Part shown: piece by piece, positions 1 to 8,468 of the stretch | How the letters are laid out: every line of letters begins with the position of its first letter | Numbering within the stretch: the stretch's first letter is position 1 | Source: Bifidobacterium anseris | GTDB taxonomy: Bacteria > Actinomycetota > Actinomycetes > Actinomycetales > Bifidobacteriaceae | Reading direction: 5' to 3' | NCBI RefSeq assembly: GCF_002860345.1 | Contig: NZ_NMYC01000002.1 | Span: forward strand, 60,057-124,056 | DNA length: 64,000 nt | Translations under genes and position numbers: made by a program | Notes under the pieces: generated by a model | The model's input: only the letters and a program-made list of their open reading frames with translations | Database searches by the model: none | What the model was told of the DNA's origin: nothing

Positions 1-60
1 CATGCCGGAGACCAGCGTCGTCGGTCCCTCGCCGCTGATGCGCCACGGGCGGCGGCCGGC
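1..60 (-). pseudogene. Possible 3' part of a GH29 alpha-L-fucosidase gene, fused to the binding-protein gene
   Basis: Read on the minus strand in a frame different from the binding-protein gene, the last 57 bases encode GRRPWRISGEGPTTLVSGM. This resembles the 'GTRPW...YGEGPT' stretch near the C-terminal end of the catalytic domain in GH29 alpha-L-fucosidases (recalled family motif; no search was run). The frame of the upstream binding protein gives low-complexity Ala/Arg sequence here. The simplest reading is a join between an N-terminal binding-protein fragment and an internal fucosidase fragment, made by a genomic deletion or an assembly error near position 60. The fragment runs off the window, so its 3' end is unseen. 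Confidence 0.4.
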
Positions 61-572
61 TCGATGCCGTCGGCGGACTTCGTCGGCGATTCGTCGGACA
101 CGTTGCCTGGCACGCCCCAGACGCCGTCCTGGCCGGCCTGCTTCGTCACGTAGTCCACGCCGGCCTGGTAGCGCTTGACGTTCGTCATCTTGCCGTAGTA
201 CGGCGTCATGTCGGTGATGAGCTTTGACTTGACGAGCTTCTGCAGACGGCCGTTCTGCATGCCGACGATGACGAGGTCGCCGAGGTTGCCCGCCGTGGAA
301 CGCGTGTCGAACAAGGTGTCGCCGCCGCCGGCCACGTTCGGGGCGATGATGTTGAGCTCCATGTTGAACTTGTCCTTGACGATCTTGGCGAACCAGCCCT
401 TCTGGACGCCCTGGTAGTTCGCGGTCGACGAGAACACGTCCACCTTCATGAAGCTGCCGTCGTCGGGGCCGTCGCTCGCGGAGTCGTTGCCGCCGCAGGC
501 CGCGACGGAGACGAGCATCGCCGCCGAAAGCGTCGCGGCGATTCCCGAGACGATCTTCTTCCTGATTTCCAT
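1..572 (-). CDS. Extracellular sugar-binding lipoprotein (LplA-like), 3'-truncated
   Basis: Solute-binding component of a carbohydrate ABC importer, anchored outside the membrane as a lipoprotein. The start at 572 follows a GGAGG Shine-Dalgarno (AAGGAGGTTTCCTC). The signal peptide starts MEIRKKIVSGIAATLSAAML and ends in the lipobox VAAC at about residues 23-26. The mature part contains the VFSSTANYQG and GVWGVPGNVSDESPT stretches typical of LplA-type binding proteins for complex oligosaccharides. Coherent sequence stops at about position 60 (about 170 residues). These proteins are normally about 500-560 residues, so most of the protein is missing and what follows looks like another gene. It lies upstream of the two permease genes on the same strand order (permeases at 690-2761 are transcribed before it). 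The truncation probably inactivates it unless it is an assembly artefact. Confidence 0.8.
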   Translation of the reverse strand, partial: MEIRKKIVSGIAATLSAAMLVSVAACGGNDSASDGPDDGSFMKVDVFSSTANYQGVQKGWFAKIVKDKFNMELNIIAPNVAGGGDTLFDTRSTAGNLGDLVIVGMQNGRLQKLVKSKLITDMTPYYGKMTNVKRYQAGVDYVTKQAGQDGVWGVPGNVSDESPTKSADGIEPAAARGASAARDRRRWSPA

Positions 573-689
573 GAGGAAACCTCCTTGTATCCTTCTAACT
601 TCGGCTCATCACTGAGCACATCTGGTTGGTTGGTGGTTGGTACGGAAACGTGGATCGGGGCGGGGAGCCGCACGGCTCCCCGCGTACGG

Positions 690-1646
690 TCAGCCCTTGA
701 CTGCGCCGAGCATCATGCCCTTGACGAAGAAGCGCTGGAAGAACGGGTAGATAAACATGATCGGCAGGACGACGATGACGGAGACGGTCATGCGGATCGC
801 CGTAGGCGTCGCCGCCGTGGCCAGCAGTGCGGCGTTCGCGGCGTTCGCCTTGACCGAGTTCGCGATCGAGCTCGCCTGGTTGATGTAGGTGTAGAGCAAG
901 TACTGCAGGCTCCACAGCTTCGAATCGGTCATGTAGATCAGTGTGTCCTGGAACGAGTTCCACTGGTTGACGGCGGAGAAGATCGCAACGGTCGCGAGGA
1001 TCGGCGTGCACATCGGCAGCACGATCTTCCAGAACACCGTCATCGTGCCCGCGCCGTCCACTTCGGCGGCCTCCTGCAACGATGCCGGGATCGACTCGAT
1101 GTAGGTCTTGACGAGGATGATGTTGAACGGCTGCACAATCGCCGGCAGGATGTAGACCCAGAAGTTGTTCGTCAGGCCGTAGTTCTTCATCGTGATGAAC
1201 ATCGGGATCAGGCCCGCGTTGAAGTACATCGTGATGACGACGAAGCGGTACCAGAACGAACGCTTCCACATCTTCTGCTGCGTGAACATGAAGCCGAGGT
1301 AGGCGGAGGCGAGGACGGTGAGCACGGTGCCGATGACGGTACGGGCCACCGAGATCCACGCGGACTGCGCAAGGCCGTCGAGGCCGAGCACGGTCTTGTA
1401 GTTGTCCCAGTGCAGGCCTTCGATCTTCTAGGTGACGTCGCCGGCGGCGGCCGCCTGGTTGTTCGACAGCGAGTTGATGATCAGATAGTAGAACGGGTAG
1501 GTGCAGATCAGCGCGAACAACGTGAGGATGATGATGTTCACGACGTTGTAGATCTTCTCGCCCTTCGTGCGGCGCATGGCCGGCGAGACGCTCGCCTTGG
1601 CCCTCTTCGGCCTCTTGGCGCTTGCGGGTGCTGTTGCGGTTGACAT
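690..1646 (-). pseudogene. Carbohydrate ABC permease (LplC/YtcP type) interrupted by an in-frame TAG
   Basis: Inner-membrane permease subunit of the sugar importer. One continuous frame runs from ATG at 1646 to a stop at 690 (318 codons) but contains TAG at 1430-1428, after residue 72 (..AAAAGDVT*KIEGLHWDNY..). Both halves are typical LplC sequence. The first has an Arg-rich leader and TM1 (about residues 31-60). The second carries the remaining TM helices and the EAA loop EAAEVDGAGTMTVFWKIVLP that contacts the ATPase. No frame change is needed, so a single substitution such as TAC or AAG to TAG explains it. It starts 2 bases after the LplB stop, so the genes are one transcript. It is either a recent nonsense mutation or a sequencing error. 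A 233-residue product from an internal start would lack TM1. Confidence 0.85.
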
Positions 1647-1648
1647 GG

Positions 1649-2761
1649 TTACTCCTTAACCCAATACACGATTCGTGACTGCTGGATGCGAATCAGACGA
1701 TGCCGACGCCGCGCGTACGCTTGCTTGGACAGCCAGTTGACGAGCAGCAGCAGGCCGACCGAGACGAGAGACTTGAGCATCGAGATCGCAGTGCCGAGCG
1801 ACAGGCTGTTCTGGCCCATGCCGACGTTGTAGACGTAGAGGTCGAGCACCTGGATCCACTTCTGGTTGAAGGCGTTCTGGAAGACGTAGTACTGGTCCAT
1901 GCCGTTGTTGAGGAAGTTCGAGATCGACAGCATGAGCAGCACGAAGTAGGTCGGCATCAGCTGCGGGATCGTCACGTGGATGATCTGCTGGAAGCGGTTG
2001 GCGCCGTCCACCTGCGCGGCCTCGTAAAGCTCCGGGTCGATGCCGGCGATGCCCGCGAGGTACATGATCGAACCCCAGCCGAGGCCCTTCCACAGGTTCC
2101 ACAGCAGCATCTTGAGCCAGACCTGGTCGGGCGAGTCGAGGAACTTGATCGGTTCGCTGATGATGTGCAGGTTCATCAGCAGGTCGTTGACCATGCCGGT
2201 CGACGAGAACATCGCGAAGGCGATCGAGTAGACGAGGACCCACGAGATGAAGTTCGGCAGCGTCGTGAGCGTCTGGATGATGTTCTTGAACCACTTGGCG
2301 CGGATCTCGTTGAGCGCGATCGCGAAGATGACCGGCAGGAACGAGGTGAGGATGTTCAGACCCGACATCGCGAAGGTGTTGAGCAGGACCTGTCCGATCG
2401 TGCGCAGCTGCGCCGGGTTCTGCACCATCATCTCGAACCACTGCAGGCCGACGAACTTGCTTTCGGAGAGCGGGATCGGCGGCTGGTAGTCATAGAACGC
2501 GTAGATCCAGCCGAACAGCGGGATGTAGCTGAACAGGAAGACCAGGATCAGCAGCGGCGCGACGTAGAGCCACAGCTTCATCGCATGCTTCCTGTCAGTG
2601 CGCGATTCGGCAGCCATCTTCGCCGCCTTCTTCGCGGCGCGACGGTCGCGGCGGCTCAGTTCGGATTCTTCGGCGGCTTCGACTTCCCTGCCGACGACCG
2701 CCGCAGCGCCACCGGTCGAACCGATGGTCTCATCGGTTTCGGTACTAGACGACGTCTGCAT
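1649..2761 (-). CDS. Carbohydrate ABC transporter permease (LplB type)
   Basis: First permease of the oligosaccharide importer, 370 residues. I chose ATG 2761 (MQTSSSTETDE) because AAGGAGGAGAG sits directly upstream. The frame is open to a TTG at 2806, but that codon has no such site. About 75 N-terminal residues are charged and cytoplasmic, followed by six membrane spans starting at LWLYVAPLLILVFLFSYI. The EAA loop is EAAQVDGANRFQQIIHVTIP. LplB/LplC pairs import complex oligosaccharides and share a housekeeping ATPase encoded elsewhere; no ATPase gene is present here. It is co-transcribed with the broken LplC gene and the truncated binding protein. A consensus promoter lies at 2840-2866. Confidence 0.92.
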   Translation of the reverse strand: MQTSSSTETDETIGSTGGAAAVVGREVEAAEESELSRRDRRAAKKAAKMAAESRTDRKHAMKLWLYVAPLLILVFLFSYIPLFGWIYAFYDYQPPIPLSESKFVGLQWFEMMVQNPAQLRTIGQVLLNTFAMSGLNILTSFLPVIFAIALNEIRAKWFKNIIQTLTTLPNFISWVLVYSIAFAMFSSTGMVNDLLMNLHIISEPIKFLDSPDQVWLKMLLWNLWKGLGWGSIMYLAGIAGIDPELYEAAQVDGANRFQQIIHVTIPQLMPTYFVLLMLSISNFLNNGMDQYYVFQNAFNQKWIQVLDLYVYNVGMGQNSLSLGTAISMLKSLVSVGLLLLVNWLSKQAYARRRHRLIRIQQSRIVYWVKE

Positions 2762-2839
2762 CTCTCCTCCTTCGGAAACTGATGTCAGCGATTCCAAGTC
2801 CCGCAACCTCGCGAGGCTTTCTCACTTCTTGTTGAATAG

Positions 2840-2866
2840 ATTATAAACAACGACTATCTTTGTCAA
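2840..2866 (-). promoter_or_regulatory. Promoter of the LplB operon
   Basis: On the minus strand, TTGACA (2866-2861) is followed after 15 bases by TATAAT (2845-2840), or after 17 bases by TAATCT. It lies about 80 bases upstream of the LplB start. It is a near-consensus sigma-70-type promoter in otherwise GC-rich DNA. Confidence 0.65.
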
Positions 2867-3231
2867 ATCAGATAACGAAGTCCCGTGCCACGATGGCGCG
2901 CCACTCGCCGGAAATACAAGGCGACACGCAAGTTTCACCATAAGCTGAACTCGCTCTACCTTGAAACGGCAACGTTTTCGCGACACGCGCGATGCTGTTG
3001 CAGTAGACAAGCGCGCCACTTATTTATATACTTATCAACAACAGTCGATGTGGACATGCATCCAACAACAACTCCACCACGTTACCCTGCACGGCGAACC
3101 GCAGAACGATCTGCACGCCGCCAGCCATCGTCCGACAGATATATACAGTGCGTATATATACGGAGTCGCCGGGTGCACGACGCACACGGCCGTCGCATCG
3201 CAGCGGCGCCACGGCACGGAAAGGAAGCAGC
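2867..3231. other. Intergenic region between divergent LplB operon and DUF624 gene
   Basis: No credible gene is seen in this region of over 300 bases. It is locally AT-richer than its surroundings and contains a palindrome at 3139-3159 (ATATATAC, 5 bases, GTATATAT), 73 bases before the DUF624 start. That palindrome may be an operator or part of a promoter for the plus-strand gene. Confidence 0.5.
3139..3159. promoter_or_regulatory. AT-rich palindrome upstream of the DUF624 gene
   Basis: Perfect 8-base arms ATATATAC/GTATATAT around AGTGC. It is a possible regulator site in the divergent promoter region; the regulator is unknown and no LacI or TetR gene is adjacent. Confidence 0.35.
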
Positions 3232-3885
3232 ATGAGGTTCAACACCGAAGCGCCGTTCTGGCAGTTCATGGGAACGCTCGCGCGATTCACCGCGCTCAAT
3301 CTCGTCTTCCTCGTCACGCTGCTGCCGATCGTCACGATCGGTCCGGCGCAGGCGGCGCTCTACAGCACGCTGTTCCAGTACGACGAACATGACGACATCC
3401 GGCTCGTACACGAATACCTCAAGCGCTTCAAGCGGGAGTTCAAGCAGGGCCTCATCTCCGGACTGCTGCTGCTCGCGCTCGTTGCCGTCCTCATCTTCGG
3501 CCTCGCGTTCTGGGTGGCCTGGGACACGAACGCCGCCTACGTCCCGCTCATCATCCTCGTCGCCGCATCGGTCGCCGTGCTGTTCCTCGCCGAATACCTG
3601 TTCCCGCTGCAGGCGCGCTTCGCCAATTCGGTCGGACGCACCTGGAAGCTCGCCGCGCTGTTCCCGTGGCGCGCCTTCGCCTGCTCGTTCGCGCTCGTCG
3701 GCATCGATGTCGTCGCGCTCGGCCTGGCGTATTTCGTCCCGTTCATCCGCGTGCTCATGCTCATCTTCGGTCTGAGCTGGGTCGCCTACGCGAAGTCGCT
3801 CATCCTGCTGTGGGGCTTCAAGAAGTACGGCGGCTACGGCGAGGTCGAACGCCCGACCTACGTGAACGCCAACTCCGGACTGTGA
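3232..3885 (+). CDS. DUF624 (YesL-like) membrane protein
   Basis: 217-residue integral membrane protein of the DUF624/YesL family, commonly found beside sugar ABC transporters; its biochemical role is unknown. ATG 3232 follows GGAAAGGAAG. It has the family N-terminus (FWQFMGTLARFTALNLVFLVTLLPIVTIGPAQAALYS), then about four more hydrophobic segments (residues about 75-100, 105-125, 150-170 and 175-195) separated by short basic loops. It is divergent from the LplB operon and probably serves the same sugar system. A second family member lies at 52697-53350 beside the maltodextrin transporter. A strong terminator follows at 3968-4005. Confidence 0.85.
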   Translation: MRFNTEAPFWQFMGTLARFTALNLVFLVTLLPIVTIGPAQAALYSTLFQYDEHDDIRLVHEYLKRFKREFKQGLISGLLLLALVAVLIFGLAFWVAWDTNAAYVPLIILVAASVAVLFLAEYLFPLQARFANSVGRTWKLAALFPWRAFACSFALVGIDVVALGLAYFVPFIRVLMLIFGLSWVAYAKSLILLWGFKKYGGYGEVERPTYVNANSGL

Positions 3886-3967
3886 TCGGCTCGCGGCACC
3901 CGCGCCGCATACCGAGATGGACATCCGGTAAACAAACCAGACTTACCCTTCCCCTTTCCTCAACAAT

Positions 3968-4005
3968 CGGCCGCAGCGCTTCCTTGGCTGCGGCCGCTCT
4001 CTTTT
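3968..4005 (+). terminator. Rho-independent terminator after the DUF624 gene
   Basis: Ten-base perfect arms CGGCCGCAGC (3968-3977) and GCTGCGGCCG (3987-3996), then CTCTCTTTT. Confidence 0.85.
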
Positions 4006-4019
4006 GCGGCATCACCCTC

Positions 4020-4195
4020 CTCTCCGCGACCGCAACTGTCACACTCGCGCCCAACTCCGTTCACTAAGCCCCACCTCAGCGAACACGACCGCCGCGCTTC
4101 CGCCCAACTCCGTTCGCTAACCAGCACCTCCGCGACCGCAACCGCCGCACAGCCACCCAACTCCGTTCGCTAAGCCCTTCCGCGACCGTCTCCCC
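4020..4195. repeat. 53-bp tandem repeat, about three copies
   Basis: The core CCCAACTCCGTTCRCTAA occurs at 4050-4067, 4103-4120 and 4156-4173, an exact 53-base spacing. A second block, CTCCGCGACCGCAAC or a variant, sits before each core (about 4022, 4074, 4127, 4180). The copies are diverged between the cores. No open frame across it looks like protein. Confidence 0.8.
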
Positions 4196-4313
4196 CGACC
4201 ATCCGCACCCTTTCCGGCCGCCGAGCCGTAGGGCTGACATGCTATACAAGATAACCGGTAATAGGTAACGCATGGCCACGGCGCTTCCGCGTCCTCACTC
4301 GTCAAGGATTTCC

Positions 4314-5054
4314 ATGGGATTCATTCATTTCATCGCCAACCTGCTCAAGGATCCGCGCGGCGCGATCGCCGGCTGGATCGCGATGGGCGTCGCCCCCACG
4401 CTTGGCTTCATCTTCCTGATCGTCTTCATCGAGACCGGCGTCGTCTTCTTCCCGTTCCTGCCCGGCGACTCGCTGCTGTTCGCCGCCGGTTTCTTCGCCG
4501 CCCCCGACGCCACGACCGGTGAATCAGCGCTGCCGATCGCCGCGCTGCTGCCAGTCGTCTGGATCGCGCCGATCCTCGGCGACCAATGCAACTACTTCAT
4601 TGGCCACTTCTTCGGCCGCCGCATCATCGAATCCGGCAAAGTCAAGGCGATGACGCCGGAACGTCTTGCCAAGACCGAGACGATGATCGACCGTTGGGGT
4701 CCGCTCGCCGTCTTCCTCGGCCGTTTCTTCCCGTTCATCCGCACCTTCATGCCGTTCATCTCCGGCATCACCGGCATGCAGTGGCGTCGTTTCACGCCGT
4801 TCTCGGTGCTCGGCGGCCTCGTGTGGTCGTCGCTGTTCACGTTGCTCGGCTACTTCTTCGGCGGCATTCCGGTCGTCCAGGAGAACTTCGAGCTCGTCAT
4901 CGTCGCAATTCTCGTCATTTCGCTGATTCCAACCTTCGTCGGCCTGTTCAAGGCGAAGTTCGGCAAAAAGAAGGTCGCGTCGGCGACCGAACTCGCCAAG
5001 GACGAGACAACCCCGCTCGTCGAGTCCCTTGATGACGATTCCGATAACGCCTGA
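4314..5054 (+). CDS. DedA family membrane protein
   Basis: DedA/VTT-domain (SNARE-associated) membrane protein, 246 residues from ATG 4314. An in-frame ATG at 4272 would add 14 residues, but AAGGATTTCC directly precedes 4314. DedA proteins act in lipid-carrier recycling and membrane homeostasis, and some flip undecaprenyl phosphate. Family features visible here are ETGVVFFPFLPGDSLLFAAG, the GDQCNYFIGHFFGRR glycine/arginine block, and the signature FLGRFFPFIRTFMPFISGITGM, whose Arg residues are functionally required in DedA homologues. The C-terminus is a charged cytoplasmic tail. It is a single gene facing the alpha-xylosidase gene across a shared hairpin. Confidence 0.9.
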   Translation: MGFIHFIANLLKDPRGAIAGWIAMGVAPTLGFIFLIVFIETGVVFFPFLPGDSLLFAAGFFAAPDATTGESALPIAALLPVVWIAPILGDQCNYFIGHFFGRRIIESGKVKAMTPERLAKTETMIDRWGPLAVFLGRFFPFIRTFMPFISGITGMQWRRFTPFSVLGGLVWSSLFTLLGYFFGGIPVVQENFELVIVAILVISLIPTFVGLFKAKFGKKKVASATELAKDETTPLVESLDDDSDNA

Positions 5055-5075
5055 TCACCCCGCAACTGCATGCAT

Positions 5076-5121
5076 GAACGCGCCGGGGGCGAACGAAATA
5101 CCGTTCGCCCCCGGCGCGTTC
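5076..5121. terminator. Bidirectional hairpin between dedA-like and alpha-xylosidase genes
   Basis: Perfect 20-base inverted repeat, 5076-5095 and 5102-5121, with a 6-base loop between two convergent genes. There is little T-tract on either side, so it may also serve as an RNA 3'-end stabiliser. Confidence 0.7.
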
Positions 5122-5145
5122 ATCTAGATACAGCCTCGACGCCTG

Positions 5146-7497
5146 TCAGCAGTCGGTTCGATCGACGACGACGTCACCGTCGCCGTCGCGCTTCGCCGTG
5201 AAGACGACGCGACGCCCGTCAGTGCACGTGACCGTCGTGCTCGCCTCGGCTTCGTCACCGAGGAAGACGCGCACGTCGGCGTCGGCGGCGTAGTCGTAGT
5301 CCGGCGTCATCGCACCCGGATGGGTGACGATGACCGAGCCGTCGCGCACCCACAGCGGCACCGAATCGAAATCGTGATGCTCGGTGCGCCACATGCCGTG
5401 CTCGCTGTGCACATGCTCGCCGGTGAACCAGTTCGTCCACCCGCCGGCTGGCAGATAGTAGCTCACGTCGCCGCTGTAGCTGAACACCGGCGCGACGAGC
5501 AGCGAGGGGCCGAGCATGTACTGGCGGTCGAGCGTGCGGCATGCGGGGTCGTCGGGGAATTCGACGAACATCGAACGCATGACCGGCGTACCGTGTTCAT
5601 GCGCCTCGACGCCCAGCTGATAGAGGTACGGCATCAGGCTGAGCTTGAGTAGCGTGAACTCGCGGCAGACGTCGACGGCGCTTTGGCCGGGCTCGATTCG
5701 CCGTCCCTGCTTCTCGTCCTCCTCGTCGAACAGCCACGGCACGCGGTAGACGGTCGAGCCGTGCAGACGCGAATGCGAGCTCAACAGACCGAAGGCGAGC
5801 CAGCGCTTGTAGACGGCTGGGTCGGGGAATGCGCCCTCGAATCCGCCGATGTCGTGGCTCCAGAAGCCAAATCCGGAGGACGTGAGCGACAGGCCGCCTC
5901 GCAGCGACTGCGCCATGCCGTTGAACGTCGATTCGCAGTCGCCGCCCCAATGCACCGGGAACTGCTGGCCGCCGGCCGTCGCCGAACGCGCGAACAGGCA
6001 CGCCTTGCCGGCGCCGTACACCTCCCCGATCGCCTCGAACACCGTCTGGTTGTACAGCTCGGTGTACCAGTTGTGCATCGAGAGCTTCGGGGCACCGTCA
6101 TGCCAGACGACGTCGCGTGGGATGCGCTCGCCGAAGTCGGTTTTGATCGCGTCGATGCCCTGCCTGAGCAGTGCGACGACCTTGCTTTTGAACCAGGCGC
6201 GCGCGTCCGGGTTCGTGAAATCGACGAGACCCATGCCGGCCTGCCAGTTGTCGGTCTGCCAGATCGTGCCGTCCGGGTTGCGCACAAGGTAGCCTTCGCG
6301 CATGCCTTCGTCGAACATCGCGCCGCTCTGACCGATGTACGGGTTGATCCACGCGCACAGATGCAGGCCCTTGTCCGCGTGCAGCCGCTTGAGCGTTGCC
6401 TCGATGTCCGGGAAGAATCGCGAATCCCATTCAAAATCGGTCCAGTGGAACTCGCGCATCCAATAGCAGTCGTAGTGGAACGCGCTCAGCGGAATGCCTC
6501 GTTCGGCCATGCCGTCGACGAAGGACGTGATCGTCGCCTCGTCGTACTTCGTTGTGAATGACGTCGTCAGCCACAGGCCGTAGCTCCACGCCGGCACCTC
6601 GGCGGGACGTCCAGTCAGCCGCGTGTAACGGTCGAGGATTTCCTTCGGCGTCGGCCCGTAGATGACGCAGAAGTCGATCGTCTCGCCCGGCACCGAGCAC
6701 TGCACAGCTTCGGTGTTGACAGTGCCCACTTCGAAGGAGACGTGGCCGCGGTCGTTGACGAAGACGCCGTAGCCGCCGCTCGTCATATAGAACGGGATGT
6801 CCTTGTATCCCTGCTCGGAGGCGGTGCCGCCGTCCTCGTTCCATGTGTCGACGCTCTGCCCGTTCTTCACGAAGGACGTGAAGCGTTCGCCCAGACCGTA
6901 GACGGTTTCGCCGACGGCAAGCGAGAGCTGGATCGACGTGAAGGTGCGCGATTCGTCCTTCGCGAGTCCCGTCGGCGTCACGCCGAACTCGCCAACCGGC
7001 TCCGCGCTGACGTTCGCAAGATCGTTGAGCGCGAAGCGCGCGAGCGACTTGCCTTGCGATTTCGTGAGCGTGCGGCCGGCCTCGTCGCTGAACGTGAGGT
7101 TCCATTCGGGTCCCTTGACGACGGTCGCCGTCAGGCCGCCGGAGCGCAGCGCGGCCGTCGCGCCGCGCTCACCGGTCTCGCCGTCGCCGTCGCCATGCGT
7201 GACGACGCTCACGTAGTCGCGTCCGCCGGCCTCGTCGTGCATGATCGGGAAGCCGATGCCCTGCGCGCCGCCGCGCCAGTGGGTGGCGCGCACGCGGATG
7301 ACGCCTTCGATCGGCGTGCTGAGTTCCACGTGAAACGCCGGCAGGTTGAGCGTGTTCGCGCGCTCGTGGACGACGCCCGTCGGCGCGAGCACGTCGATTG
7401 TCTCTCGCGCCGGATCGGCGTGCAGTTCGTAGGCGTCGCGCGCGAACAGCGCGTCGACGCCGTCACGCATCAGCCAGTAGCCGTTGGTGAATTTCAT
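5146..7497 (-). CDS. yicI: GH31 alpha-xylosidase
   Basis: Retaining alpha-xylosidase (YicI type), 783 residues, that releases alpha-1,6-linked xylose from isoprimeverose-type xyloglucan fragments; no signal peptide, so cytoplasmic. ATG 7497 (MKFTNGYWLMRDGVDALF) follows AAGGAGACTCC. The frame stays open upstream into the permease gene, but only as nonsense. Domains in order: N-terminal beta-sandwich, TIM barrel, distal and proximal beta-sheet domains. The nucleophile lies in KTDFGERIPRDVVWHDG (Asp about 454) and the acid/base in GGDCES (Asp about 520), the same 66-residue spacing as in E. coli YicI. It is the last gene of a transporter operon, which fits import of an intact xyloside followed by cytoplasmic hydrolysis. 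An alpha-glucosidase side activity cannot be excluded. Confidence 0.93.
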   Translation of the reverse strand: MKFTNGYWLMRDGVDALFARDAYELHADPARETIDVLAPTGVVHERANTLNLPAFHVELSTPIEGVIRVRATHWRGGAQGIGFPIMHDEAGGRDYVSVVTHGDGDGETGERGATAALRSGGLTATVVKGPEWNLTFSDEAGRTLTKSQGKSLARFALNDLANVSAEPVGEFGVTPTGLAKDESRTFTSIQLSLAVGETVYGLGERFTSFVKNGQSVDTWNEDGGTASEQGYKDIPFYMTSGGYGVFVNDRGHVSFEVGTVNTEAVQCSVPGETIDFCVIYGPTPKEILDRYTRLTGRPAEVPAWSYGLWLTTSFTTKYDEATITSFVDGMAERGIPLSAFHYDCYWMREFHWTDFEWDSRFFPDIEATLKRLHADKGLHLCAWINPYIGQSGAMFDEGMREGYLVRNPDGTIWQTDNWQAGMGLVDFTNPDARAWFKSKVVALLRQGIDAIKTDFGERIPRDVVWHDGAPKLSMHNWYTELYNQTVFEAIGEVYGAGKACLFARSATAGGQQFPVHWGGDCESTFNGMAQSLRGGLSLTSSGFGFWSHDIGGFEGAFPDPAVYKRWLAFGLLSSHSRLHGSTVYRVPWLFDEEDEKQGRRIEPGQSAVDVCREFTLLKLSLMPYLYQLGVEAHEHGTPVMRSMFVEFPDDPACRTLDRQYMLGPSLLVAPVFSYSGDVSYYLPAGGWTNWFTGEHVHSEHGMWRTEHHDFDSVPLWVRDGSVIVTHPGAMTPDYDYAADADVRVFLGDEAEASTTVTCTDGRRVVFTAKRDGDGDVVVDRTDC

Positions 7498-7538
7498 GGA
7501 GTCTCCTTGGTGGATGGTGTGGATGGATGGTGCGCGCG

Positions 7539-8465
7539 TCACTTGACGGCGCCGGCGGTGATGCCGCGCGACAGCGTGCGCTGGAAGATCAGGAAGAAGA
7601 TGAGCGTCGGCACGATGCTGATGAGCGATGCCGAAGCCGTCGTCGTGACGTCCATCAGGCGGTCGCCGGTCAGCGAGCTGATCGCGATCGGCACAGTCTG
7701 CGACGAGTTGTCGACGAGGAACGCGAGCGGGATCATGTACTCGTTCCATGTCCAGATGAAGAAGAACACGAGCAGCACGCTCAGCGTCGGCTTCGAGATC
7801 GGGAAGACGACGTCCTTGAAGATGCGCCAGCGGCTCGCGCCGTCGATCGTGGCGGCCTCGAGGATCGACTTCGGGAAGGTGCCGAAGACCGACGACAGCA
7901 GATAGGTGCCGAAGGCGCTCTGGATGACGGTGAAGATGATGACGATCGCCCACGGGTTGTTGTACAGGCCCATGCCCTTGAACATCGTGTACAGCGGATA
8001 GAGCATCGCCTCCTGCGGCAGCATGTTCGCGAGCATGATGAGCAGTGTGATCCATTTGCGGCCCTTGACGCGGCCGATGCCGAGCGCGAAGGCGTTGAAC
8101 ATCGACAGCACGACGGCGAGCACGGCCACAAGTCCGGAGGTCCAGATGCTGTTCCAGACCTTCTCGGGGAAGTTGACGCGCTGCCAGAACGTGGACAGGC
8201 CTGCGAAGCTCAGCTCCTTCGGCCACGCGAGCGGACCGGAGGCATTGTAGTCGGCGGGCGTCTTGAAGGCGTTGAGCAGCAGCACGATGAACGGGAACAT
8301 CATGATGAGCGCACCGATGATCAGCAGCGCGAGCGCCACCCAGTCGCCCGCCGTGCGGTTCTTCTTGACATGCGCGATCTCCTTGAGTTCCTTCGGCGTG
8401 AGCTTGTGCTGATCGGGCGAGTTGTATTCGTAGTCCTGTTCGGCGGATACGAGCGTGGAAGTCAT
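7539..8465 (-). CDS. Sugar ABC transporter permease (MalG type)
   Basis: 308-residue second permease of the xyloside importer. ATG 8465 lies 3 bases after the upstream permease stop. A cytoplasmic N-terminus of about 55 residues (DQHKLTPKELKEIAHVKKNRTAG) precedes six predicted membrane spans. The EAA loop is EAATIDGASRWRIFKDVVFPISKP. The C-terminus ends SRGITAGAVK, as usual for MalG-type subunits. It works with the 8469-9437 permease and the binding protein at 9546-10856. The ATPase must come from elsewhere, probably a shared MsiK-like protein. Confidence 0.93.
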   Translation of the reverse strand: MTSTLVSAEQDYEYNSPDQHKLTPKELKEIAHVKKNRTAGDWVALALLIIGALIMMFPFIVLLLNAFKTPADYNASGPLAWPKELSFAGLSTFWQRVNFPEKVWNSIWTSGLVAVLAVVLSMFNAFALGIGRVKGRKWITLLIMLANMLPQEAMLYPLYTMFKGMGLYNNPWAIVIIFTVIQSAFGTYLLSSVFGTFPKSILEAATIDGASRWRIFKDVVFPISKPTLSVLLVFFFIWTWNEYMIPLAFLVDNSSQTVPIAISSLTGDRLMDVTTTASASLISIVPTLIFFLIFQRTLSRGITAGAVK

Positions 8466-8468
8466 GGC

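Noticed and set aside
4020-4195. Possible CRISPR array
   Set aside because: Only three repeats, diverged between copies without unique spacers of constant design, and no cas genes anywhere in the window.
5146-8226. A 1026-codon open frame covering the alpha-xylosidase and more
   Set aside because: Codons above 7497 are an out-of-frame reading of the permease gene; the real start, with a good ribosome site, is at 7497.
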